From contig MHXZ01000032.1 of assembly GCA_001825665.1 (NCBI GenBank), positions 1 to 56,391 on the forward strand: a stretch of 56,391 nucleotides of DNA. The letters are read 5' to 3'. This DNA comes from Planctomycetes bacterium GWF2_41_51. GTDB lineage: Bacteria; Planctomycetota; Phycisphaerae; Sedimentisphaerales; UBA12454. Under the pieces are notes generated by a model, which saw nothing but the letters and a program-made list of their open reading frames with translations, was not told the origin of the DNA and did not search any database. The translations under genes and the position numbers were made by a program. Shown here piece by piece: positions 27,087-35,104 of this stretch; the first letter of the stretch is position 1; each line of letters starts with the position of its first letter.

Positions 27087-27106
27087 TGATAAGAGTATGC
27101 TTATCA
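27087..27106. repeat. Perfect 7-base inverted repeat upstream of beta-helix gene A
   Basis: TGATAAG and CTTATCA are separated by six bases, 20 bases from the neighbouring palindrome at 27045-27066. The pair suggests a control region between the CBM9/GH123-like gene and the beta-helix gene that it precedes, but no matching regulator site elsewhere was found by eye. Confidence 0.35.
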
Positions 27107-27156
27107 TCAGGGAGCCTTTAAATAGACAACAATTCTATAACGTGTCATCCATTACA

Positions 27157-29757
27157 TCAGTTACTCTTCAGATACGGATTTAACAAATTATTAAACTTTA
27201 CTATATAAGCTGCCAGCATTTCCTTTCCGGCATTGTATTCTTTTTGCGTTTTCTGACCCGGTTTGACATACTTTTCGATATCCGATCGACATTGCTTTAG
27301 TAAATCTTCGTTGCCGCTGTCTTGCAGTTTTGCGATTTGTTTCGATAAAATATTCAAATATATCCAGTCTTTTACGCCATCGCGAATTGCTTCAAGGCGT
27401 TTAGAACTTACAGGATGAAAGACATTGTTATCATTCCTAAAATATACCAATGTAGCCAAAGCCTGCTGTTCAGTTGGACGATTTACAAGACTGCCATATG
27501 CACCGTATTGTGAATAGCCGTAAGCATAATTAAGTTCCGGAACTATATCCATTGTCCAAACTGTGTATTCATCAGCGTTGATTTTCCAAATCCAATGTAA
27601 ATCCTTGCGTCCCTGCAATGCAGGCGCACGACCAGCCCAGGAAGGCCAATTAGTATAAATCGCGAACTTCTTTCCGAATGCCTGTTCAGATTGGAAGAAC
27701 TTAAGCCATGTAGGCCATGCCCCAACCGAATGACTGCACATATAACAATCGGCATATGGCTGATAAACTGAAATATCCCAATCTCCTGCCGGACAGAACA
27801 TCAAATTAAATTTCGGATCTATTTCCTGGAATGTTTTAAAAATGGGAATTGACCACGCGGCGAAATCTTCATCAGAAACTTTGTAACGCATATCATCATA
27901 ACCATAACCGGCTTGTTTGAGATATTCGATATACGCAGGCAGCAGCTTGGCGGGGATCAAACCTCTGCCGCTGTATAAATGAAGTTTTAGCCCGTACTTT
28001 CGCATTATCTTCATTCGCTCAAGATTATCCCATTTTTGTCCTGCGATTGTAATTTTTTTACCTGTCAAATCCATGTTCAGTTCGAGATCTTTAACATCTC
28101 TTCCCTGGATATTCAGTTGTTTGTCGCCGACATAAATATCGCCGGGCAGTTCCATCCCAACATAGCTTACATAATGTTCTGAAAGAAATCTCGCCCATAG
28201 CTCTGCGCTTTGTCCGCCCCAAGGGATGCCTGTAAAAATGCTTAAATCAAGCGAAGGTTTTCGGGGTAAATCAAACGGCCAAATCTTTACTTCAACTGGC
28301 ATTGATTTTAATACTTTTGCATCAGCAGATATTTCAATTGTACCTTTATAATCTCCGGCTTTAGCTCCTATTGAATTTATGGTTACCCATATATGCCGGC
28401 TTTCCATTTGTTTAACCGAAAAAGGTTTGCGAAGTTCTTCTACAAGCTCAGGAATAGCTTCTTTGTTTACATTTAAATATTTACCTAAATCGTCTTTTGC
28501 CGGCTCAAGATAACCAATCATTAGGCATTGCACATTATCTGATGAAATTTTGTCGCCTGAAGATGAGACTAAATCAGAAACATTCAAAGTTAAATCATCA
28601 ACAGGTGCCTGAGCAGAAATGACAAATGAATCGTGTTCATATTCGTTAATTGCCTGTGCATATGATAATTTGATTGGGGCATTAATATCTTTCAGAATCT
28701 TACCCATGTATGCCAATTGCGAAATACGATCTTTTAAAAATGGCTCATAAACATCTATCTTCGATAAAATCAAATTTTCTGCGTTCTGGCTTGCTAAATT
28801 GTTTTGTGCATTTGCATCAGCCGTTATGCTGTCGGCAATATCGGCGGCAGCCTGTAAAGCAGAATGAAAATCACGAAGAGTATTTTGAAAAGCCTCTTCA
28901 CTTTTTACTTCAGAAAGTCCGGTTGTTTTTTCATCAAACTGCTTCAGGTTTTTCTGCATCTGCTCATTGCCTGTAAACAAACGCGAAATATCTTCGAGTT
29001 TTGTTTTAATATTTTGTGATTGTGCCTTCAAAGCCTGACCATAGTTGTCGAATATAAGATAGCCAAAACCATCCGGCTCGTGATAACCGCGAGCAAGCCT
29101 TGACCAGCAGCCATTTTGATGTTGTTTGGGGGAAATCTCTGCACCCTGTCTTGTACGGCATATATTAATTTTCCAATGGCCGCCTTTTTCGGGTGGCAAT
29201 ACTTTTAAACTTGCGTAAGGTATTTCTACTTCAAGCGTCCAGCTTCCCTCATCAACTTTAGCAGCCGCTGACCATAGAATGTCAATTGTCGGATCCTGAT
29301 CCAATGAATCGTACCTAACTGCATTGGAATTAACAGAAAGATGATAATATGCCGTTTGTTCGGGATTGGCCTGAATAAATAATTCTATGCAATCGTCATT
29401 GTAAACAGGGCCGTCATATTTTTTAATTTTTGTAACTAACTGATTAGTATTCGGTTCTTCGACTTCAACTCCCAAATAGATAGCAGATTGGGTATAAACA
29501 ACATAAAATGAAGTTCCGGGATTTGTTAATTGTCCTGTTTGATAATCAACAAAATTTGAGGTTTTCTCACTGTTCTTCCAGCATTCATCTGTCAGCGATC
29601 CATCCAATACCGGAATTTGATTAACTTCAACAGCAGCGTATGCTCTTGGTACAAAAAACGTGTCTTCTTTGGCGGACACAACTTCAAGGCTGGAAAATAT
29701 AACAAACAAAAACAATGTAACCTTTAGTACATTTAAAAGCTGTTTAAATCGCATCAT
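27157..29757 (-). CDS. Secreted CBM9-GH123/DUF4091-like glycoside hydrolase
   Basis: This 866-residue protein has a signal peptide (1-29). At about 38-225 it has a CBM9-like sugar-binding domain (LDGSLTDECW, DDCIELFI, WTLEVEIPYASL, GYLIFDN). A helical linker follows to about 350, then a beta-sandwich to about 490. The C-terminal barrel has SDED near residue 630, the Asp-Glu pair position of GH123-type enzymes, and ends with RLEAIRDGVKDWIYL, a DUF4091 hallmark. GH123 enzymes use substrate-assisted hydrolysis of N-acetylhexosaminides, though DUF4091 proteins are broader. AAGGA precedes paired ATGs; the second (29754) is better spaced. It is transcribed between the GH4 gene and beta-helix gene A. 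Confidence 0.8.
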   Translation of the reverse strand: MMRFKQLLNVLKVTLFLFVIFSSLEVVSAKEDTFFVPRAYAAVEVNQIPVLDGSLTDECWKNSEKTSNFVDYQTGQLTNPGTSFYVVYTQSAIYLGVEVEEPNTNQLVTKIKKYDGPVYNDDCIELFIQANPEQTAYYHLSVNSNAVRYDSLDQDPTIDILWSAAAKVDEGSWTLEVEIPYASLKVLPPEKGGHWKINICRTRQGAEISPKQHQNGCWSRLARGYHEPDGFGYLIFDNYGQALKAQSQNIKTKLEDISRLFTGNEQMQKNLKQFDEKTTGLSEVKSEEAFQNTLRDFHSALQAAADIADSITADANAQNNLASQNAENLILSKIDVYEPFLKDRISQLAYMGKILKDINAPIKLSYAQAINEYEHDSFVISAQAPVDDLTLNVSDLVSSSGDKISSDNVQCLMIGYLEPAKDDLGKYLNVNKEAIPELVEELRKPFSVKQMESRHIWVTINSIGAKAGDYKGTIEISADAKVLKSMPVEVKIWPFDLPRKPSLDLSIFTGIPWGGQSAELWARFLSEHYVSYVGMELPGDIYVGDKQLNIQGRDVKDLELNMDLTGKKITIAGQKWDNLERMKIMRKYGLKLHLYSGRGLIPAKLLPAYIEYLKQAGYGYDDMRYKVSDEDFAAWSIPIFKTFQEIDPKFNLMFCPAGDWDISVYQPYADCYMCSHSVGAWPTWLKFFQSEQAFGKKFAIYTNWPSWAGRAPALQGRKDLHWIWKINADEYTVWTMDIVPELNYAYGYSQYGAYGSLVNRPTEQQALATLVYFRNDNNVFHPVSSKRLEAIRDGVKDWIYLNILSKQIAKLQDSGNEDLLKQCRSDIEKYVKPGQKTQKEYNAGKEMLAAYIVKFNNLLNPYLKSN

Positions 29758-29799
29758 AATTCCTTATAAAAAATTTCCGTTTACAGTTATCTTGAAACA

Positions 29800-31137
29800 T
29801 CAACGCAATGAAACATACTTTTCATGAGCTTGCAGCAGTCGTTGACCCATTTCCTTAATTTGATCGCAGTTAAGATGTGAACAGACAGGATCAAGCCTCA
29901 GAGCCTGTAACGCCAATTCCCTGTTGTTCTCAAAGCAAGCTTTTACAGTCAAATTAAACACGTATGCCAAAGGCTCTATTAAACCAACAATGCTATCAGG
30001 CAATGCGCCGTAATTTAGAGGCGTTACGCTGTTTTTATCAATCATGCACGCTGTTTCAACAACGGTTCCTAATGGCAGGTTTGAAATCTGCCCCTTATTC
30101 TTAACATTGCCGACATCAATAAATTTCTTGCCGGTTAAATGAGCATTGATAATATCTGCTGCGGTTTCGCGGCTTCGCTCAAGGTATTTATCATTAATTT
30201 CACCTTTAAGCATTCTTTTAAGTGCATCCTCTCGATCCTTAAACATTTTTCGGCGATTTGAAATACTCGTTCGTTTGATATTGTATTTACGCAGATTCTT
30301 TTTATTTGTGATAAACCATGGAAAAGATTCGCATGTATGCCTGTCACCAAGATAAGGCAAATAATTTGTCATTCGGAAAAGCTCATCAGCAACATACCTG
30401 CCGCTTTTGAAACCCATGGAATCGCTGTGGTCGATTTTGAGCAAATCGGTTATAGACTTGGTTTGCAGCTTTTTACGAAGATCAGCAATAATATCGATAT
30501 TGCCAACCCTGCCCTCTGTTATCCAAAAAAAGTGGTTCAACCCGGCATATTTCAAATAAATTTCATCTTCAGATTTGGCGCCATAAAGCTCCTGAAGGAA
30601 ATGGATATTCTCAAAAAGTCCGTGGCAAAGGCCTATTACCGGCCCTGTACATAGCTGCTGAAGAACATCTGTTAACACCGGCATAGGATTTGTATAATTC
30701 AAAACCATCGCACCGGGACAGTATTTATTTAAAGAATTTGAAATATCGACAAATGCGCCAAAATTACGAATACTTCTTGCCCATCCGCCCGGCCCTTGAG
30801 TATCGCCAACCGTATGATAAATACCATACTCTTCCGGAATTGCGATATCATGGGCCATCGCGTCGAGGCCGCCTGTGGATATGGTAATAATAACATAGTT
30901 GGCGTCTTTTAATGCGTGGGCTTTGTTACTGGTCGTGATGATGTTACTCTCTATTTTTAATAATTTGCTGAGTTTATCCAAAAAGGCTTTATTTAAATCA
31001 GCCGGTTTTTTATTTATATCATAGAGAACATATTCGACATCCTGCAACGATTCTGTAAGAAGCATATCTTTGATAATTAATGGAGTCCATGCGTTACTGC
31101 CGCCCCCAATAATAACTATTTTGATTTTAGACTTCAT
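29800..31137 (-). CDS. GH4 family NAD- and metal-dependent glycosidase (alpha-galacturonidase/glucuronidase-like)
   Basis: This 445-residue protein has the GH4 dinucleotide fold with GGGSNAWTP at 11-19. The metal and active-site motif is LCHG with C171 and H172, and GLNHFFW with N201 and H202 follows. NYTNPMPV at 148-155 completes the family pattern. GH4 enzymes cleave glycosides by oxidation at C3 and elimination, using NAD+ and Mn2+. The CHG form is seen in uronidase members, which would suit a galacturonan-derived oligomer. No signal peptide is visible, so it acts in the cytoplasm on imported products. No good ribosome site is visible before the ATG. Confidence 0.87.
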   Translation of the reverse strand: MKSKIKIVIIGGGSNAWTPLIIKDMLLTESLQDVEYVLYDINKKPADLNKAFLDKLSKLLKIESNIITTSNKAHALKDANYVIITISTGGLDAMAHDIAIPEEYGIYHTVGDTQGPGGWARSIRNFGAFVDISNSLNKYCPGAMVLNYTNPMPVLTDVLQQLCTGPVIGLCHGLFENIHFLQELYGAKSEDEIYLKYAGLNHFFWITEGRVGNIDIIADLRKKLQTKSITDLLKIDHSDSMGFKSGRYVADELFRMTNYLPYLGDRHTCESFPWFITNKKNLRKYNIKRTSISNRRKMFKDREDALKRMLKGEINDKYLERSRETAADIINAHLTGKKFIDVGNVKNKGQISNLPLGTVVETACMIDKNSVTPLNYGALPDSIVGLIEPLAYVFNLTVKACFENNRELALQALRLDPVCSHLNCDQIKEMGQRLLQAHEKYVSLR

Positions 31138-31163
31138 AATACATTTTCAACAAACTAAACAAA

Positions 31164-33059
31164 TTAATCTTTTTGCCAGGTTCCTACTTGTTCGACGATA
31201 TGCCAATTAGTTCCATCAGACCTGATTTTAATTCTGCTTCCGATATCCTGTGACCATAATGCGTCAGCACCGCCGGGAAGAAGATTGCCGCACTTAAGTG
31301 TGATTTTGTGTGGAGAGGCAACTTCAATTGTATATTCGCTGTCTAATGATTTCGCCAGTGGATTAGTAAATGACAATACAATATCATCGGAAGCGCCGTG
31401 GTTAGTAATCTTTTGACCATTGTATAACTGTATTGAATTTACATCGATACTGGTTTTTGCCGCATAAACTGGATTATCAGAAAAATTCACTTTACAATAA
31501 TTTTCAAACGGACCATTTCCTTTATAGAAACGCTTGTCATTTGGCATGTTTGTTTTTAATTCAATGTCGAGATTTTTTAAGCCGCCATTTTCACCCGCAA
31601 AATTGTCAATAAACAGCGCATAAGCGCCTTTACCGTCATCTGAAAAAATATTGACATTGCGCGCCGTAATGTTTCCGGCAAGCCGGTGTTCTTCACCTTC
31701 AAGTCTCATTCCGTTAGCGGCTTTCCATTTGCGTGATGTAATAGAGATACCGCTTCCATAAGCAGGTTCATTTTTTCCCTGGTTAGGATTAATTACATAT
31801 AATCCATCTATCTTCGTTGGCAAATTAGCAGTAGTCATCCTGAAACCTGTGGCTTTTGAATCGAGAACTGTGCAATCATTGATAAACAATACGCCGGGCG
31901 TGTCACTGGGGCCGATGTAAATTCCAAAACCTCCGTTGTCATTCCTGCTTGTGCATCCGCGGAACGTAACTGAAACAGGCTGATTCTGACCGTCATCACG
32001 GCACATAAGAAAACCTTCCGCCTTATTGTTGTATGAAGTGCAGTCTTCAAAAACTATATTTTGAATGCAATCCGTAGGCTTGTCCGGTTCAATGTCAACG
32101 CCTGCCTGCGGTGCGGTACCGTTACTGTTTAAAAAAGTACATTTTTTAAATAAAATATTTGTTCCATTAGTAACAGCGCAGCCCAATCTTCTGTTATTAT
32201 TAAAGGTGGAATTTTCTACATAGATTTGATCCGAAGGCTTAGTCCAATGAACTCCGATGAGCAAGCCGTCTCCCCAGCAATTATAAACATTAGCATCCTT
32301 TATAACTATGTTAGTTGCGCCTTCCAGCATTATTCCCATGCCATACTCTCCCGTCGTGCCGGTATGAGAATCGCGCTCACCTTCGATTGTAGGCCCATAA
32401 ATTTTTACGTTATTCTTGCCTTCAATTTTCAAAATCGAATAACCAATTTTATCATTGGGTATGGCTTTTAATTTAGCGCCGATATCAAAAATCAAAGTTG
32501 TATCACTTGCAGGCTTCAATCCGCCGTACACTGTAACATTTCCATCTTTGTCGATAGTCTCATCAAAACCATCAATCGCGTACGTCCCGGCTGGAAAGCG
32601 GATTGTTTTTGCGCCGCAATCAAGAGCGGCCTGACAAATTGCTGTATCATCTATAGAATTTACATCGCCCCACCACTGCGGATAAACCTCTTTCAAATAA
32701 TGAGGCCCAAATACAACTTTGCCTTTTCCCGAAAAAATCTTCTGTAAACCGTTAACTTCCATATTACCGTTGATAGTAATAGTATTTGATTCGGCTATAT
32801 CGAAAACAGCACCTGGTTCCAATTTTAAATTAACATTCGAAGGTATCGTAATAGAATTATTGATTTTCCATGGGCCGGAAGCTAAAAATAAAGTTTTGCC
32901 GGATGTGCCTATCGACTCTAAGGCGGCCTTAATTACTGTATCGTTGAATCCATCTTTAGAATAATTTCTGGCATCTACAGATCGTGTATCGGAAGCACTT
33001 AAATCTGCTATTATAGAAAGAAGCACAATCATCATTATAGAAATAAACCTTTTGCCCAT
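31164..33059 (-). CDS. Secreted beta-helix paralogue B
   Basis: This 631-residue protein has a signal peptide (1-22) and then goes directly into the beta-helix core with no extra module. It begins SVDARNYSKDG, followed by LKLEPGAVFDIAESNTITING, FSGKGKVVFGPHYLKEVYPQWWG and repeated VENSTFNNNRR and FEDCTSYNN rungs. The tail reads SRIKIRSDGTNWHIVEQ and ends WQKD. AAGGAG lies eight bases before the ATG. Its first ~150 codons and upstream spacer are nearly identical to gene C, which marks a recent duplication. An exported polysaccharide lyase, hydrolase or binding protein is likely; no catalytic triad can be assigned. Confidence 0.83.
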   Translation of the reverse strand: MGKRFISIMMIVLLSIIADLSASDTRSVDARNYSKDGFNDTVIKAALESIGTSGKTLFLASGPWKINNSITIPSNVNLKLEPGAVFDIAESNTITINGNMEVNGLQKIFSGKGKVVFGPHYLKEVYPQWWGDVNSIDDTAICQAALDCGAKTIRFPAGTYAIDGFDETIDKDGNVTVYGGLKPASDTTLIFDIGAKLKAIPNDKIGYSILKIEGKNNVKIYGPTIEGERDSHTGTTGEYGMGIMLEGATNIVIKDANVYNCWGDGLLIGVHWTKPSDQIYVENSTFNNNRRLGCAVTNGTNILFKKCTFLNSNGTAPQAGVDIEPDKPTDCIQNIVFEDCTSYNNKAEGFLMCRDDGQNQPVSVTFRGCTSRNDNGGFGIYIGPSDTPGVLFINDCTVLDSKATGFRMTTANLPTKIDGLYVINPNQGKNEPAYGSGISITSRKWKAANGMRLEGEEHRLAGNITARNVNIFSDDGKGAYALFIDNFAGENGGLKNLDIELKTNMPNDKRFYKGNGPFENYCKVNFSDNPVYAAKTSIDVNSIQLYNGQKITNHGASDDIVLSFTNPLAKSLDSEYTIEVASPHKITLKCGNLLPGGADALWSQDIGSRIKIRSDGTNWHIVEQVGTWQKD

Positions 33060-33147
33060 TATATTAACTCCTTTCGTTAGATACTAATTCCTTAGATATA
33101 TTTTAATTAAAACTGATTTGCTGAACTTTCGATTTGGTTCAGGCATC
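33060..33147 (-). repeat. Duplicated intergenic spacer, copy 1
   Basis: The spacer before gene B is nearly the same as the one before gene C (35017-35104), sharing GATACTAATTCCTTAGATAT and the AACTGATTTGCTGAAC stretch. It carries the AAGGAG ribosome site of gene B. It shows that the duplication unit included the upstream DNA and ribosome site. Confidence 0.7.
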
Positions 33148-35016
33148 CTATTGCCAGGTTCCTATCTGTTCGATGATATACCAATTAGTTCCGTCAGATT
33201 TAATTTTCAGCTTACTGCCAATTGTGTCCGAATAATAAGAAGACTTATCGCCGGGCAAAAGTGGGAAACCAGTCATATCAATCGTCATGCGATAAGCAGC
33301 TTTTACAACAAATGTAAAGATACTACCATTAGTTACTGTCTTAGGATCAGTTAAAGCTATCGTTATATCCCCCAAAGCATCAGCGTTCGTAATCGTCTGA
33401 TGGATAAAACTTGCAGCATCGGTCGAACTTATATCTTTCGTTGTTGCATAAACTGGTTCATCAGGAAACCGCACGTTGCAATAGCCATGAAATGGTCCTT
33501 CACTTTTGAACATCCGCTTGTTGTTCGGCAAATTTGTTGTCAGTTCTATATCAATATTCTCTATGCCTGAATTAACCTTGGAATTGTCAGATTGCAGACA
33601 CAACGCCCTTAGGGCCTTGCCATCTCTTGATTCCACATACACATTTTTTGCCGTTATATTTCCTGCCAATCTATTAGGATCGCCCATAAATACAACAAAG
33701 CCGCTTCCATACTCGACCGACTTCTGTGATGACTGGTTAGGGTTGAGTACATATAAACCATTTATTGTTATTGGCAAATTAGCCCATCCACAGCTAAATC
33801 CCGTCGTCTTGGGATTTATAACGTAGCAATCGCTAATGAATACCATTCCGCCATTTGTATTACTCGGGCCCTGGTCAACACCGAATCCAAAACCATCGTC
33901 TTTGCTCGTACAACCGCGGAAAGTAACTGAAATAGGATTGTCAAGTCCATCGTCTTTAGCAATCGAAAAACCGGTAGATACATTGTTAAATGAACGGCAA
34001 TCTTCAAAAACTATATTCTGAATATAGTCGGTCGCTCGATCCGGCTCAATATCAACACCCTTCTGCGGGCTTGTGCCATTGCTATTAGAGAAAGTACATT
34101 TTTTAAACATAACATTTTTGGCATTCGTTACAGCACAACCAACCCTTCTATTATTGTCGAAATTGGAATTCTCCACATATACTCCATCTGGAGCACTGCC
34201 ATACCCGCCAATGCATATACCATCACCCCAAAAATTGTATGAATTCACATCCTTTACAACTATGTTGGTTGACTGACCTCTTATCAGGATTCCAAAGCCC
34301 CATTCCCCGGTTTTGCCGGTATGCTCATACCGCTCTCCCTCAAGGGTCGCCCCATATATTTTTACATTATTCTTGCCTTCGATCTTTATTACCGAATAAC
34401 CCTTTGAATCATTAACAATGGCTTTCAATTTCGATCCGGGATCAAAAATTAAGGTTGTATTACTTGCTGGCTGCAAACCACCCCATACGGTAACCTCCCC
34501 ATCTTTGTCAAGAGTCTCGTCGACACCATCAATCGAATATATTGCAGATGGAAAACGAATTGTTTTTGCGCCAGAATTAAGGGCTGCCTGGCAAATTGCT
34601 GTATCGTCTATAGAATTTACATCGCCCCACCATTGCGGATAAACCTCTTTCAAATAATGAGGCCCAAATACAACTTTTCCTTTTCCCGAAAAAATCTTCT
34701 GTAAACCGCTAACTTCCATATTACCGTTGATAGTAATAGTATTTGATTCGGCTATATCGAAAACAGCGCCTGGTTCCAATTTTAAATTAACATTCGAGGG
34801 TATCATAATAGAATTATTGATTTTCCAAGAGCCTGACGCTAAAAACAAAGTTTTGTTGCTTGCGCCTATCGCCCCTAAGGCTTCCTTAATTACTGTATCG
34901 TTGAATCCATCTTTAGAATAATTTCTGGCATCTACAGATTGTGTATCGGAAGCGCTCAAATCTGCTAATATGGAAAGAAGCACAATCATCATTATAGAAA
35001 CAAACCTTTTGCCCAT
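33148..35016 (-). CDS. Secreted beta-helix paralogue C
   Basis: The start is set at ATG 35016 (MGKRF), which matches gene B and has AAGGAG eight bases upstream; the ATG at 35034 is part of that ribosome site. The 622-residue protein has a signal peptide (about 1-22) and a core with SVDARNYSKDG, the YPQWWG motif, VENSNFDNNRR and SPQKGVDIEPD. The ending is SKLKIKSDGTNWYIIEQIG. N-terminal DNA nearly matches gene B, while the region 33812-33912 is identical to gene D, so the gene is a mosaic. The secreted carbohydrate-active role is inferred from family and locus. Confidence 0.83.
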   Translation of the reverse strand: MGKRFVSIMMIVLLSILADLSASDTQSVDARNYSKDGFNDTVIKEALGAIGASNKTLFLASGSWKINNSIMIPSNVNLKLEPGAVFDIAESNTITINGNMEVSGLQKIFSGKGKVVFGPHYLKEVYPQWWGDVNSIDDTAICQAALNSGAKTIRFPSAIYSIDGVDETLDKDGEVTVWGGLQPASNTTLIFDPGSKLKAIVNDSKGYSVIKIEGKNNVKIYGATLEGERYEHTGKTGEWGFGILIRGQSTNIVVKDVNSYNFWGDGICIGGYGSAPDGVYVENSNFDNNRRVGCAVTNAKNVMFKKCTFSNSNGTSPQKGVDIEPDRATDYIQNIVFEDCRSFNNVSTGFSIAKDDGLDNPISVTFRGCTSKDDGFGFGVDQGPSNTNGGMVFISDCYVINPKTTGFSCGWANLPITINGLYVLNPNQSSQKSVEYGSGFVVFMGDPNRLAGNITAKNVYVESRDGKALRALCLQSDNSKVNSGIENIDIELTTNLPNNKRMFKSEGPFHGYCNVRFPDEPVYATTKDISSTDAASFIHQTITNADALGDITIALTDPKTVTNGSIFTFVVKAAYRMTIDMTGFPLLPGDKSSYYSDTIGSKLKIKSDGTNWYIIEQIGTWQ

Positions 35017-35104
35017 GTTATTAACTCCTTTCATTAGATACTAATTCCTTAGATATATTTAAATTAAAACTGATTTGCTGAACATTCGGCCTGGTTCAGG
35101 CATT
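35017..35104 (-). repeat. Duplicated intergenic spacer, copy 2
   Basis: This is the copy of 33060-33147, with a few substitutions, that contains the AAGGAG of gene C. Together with gene starts B and C it marks the unit of tandem duplication. Confidence 0.7.
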
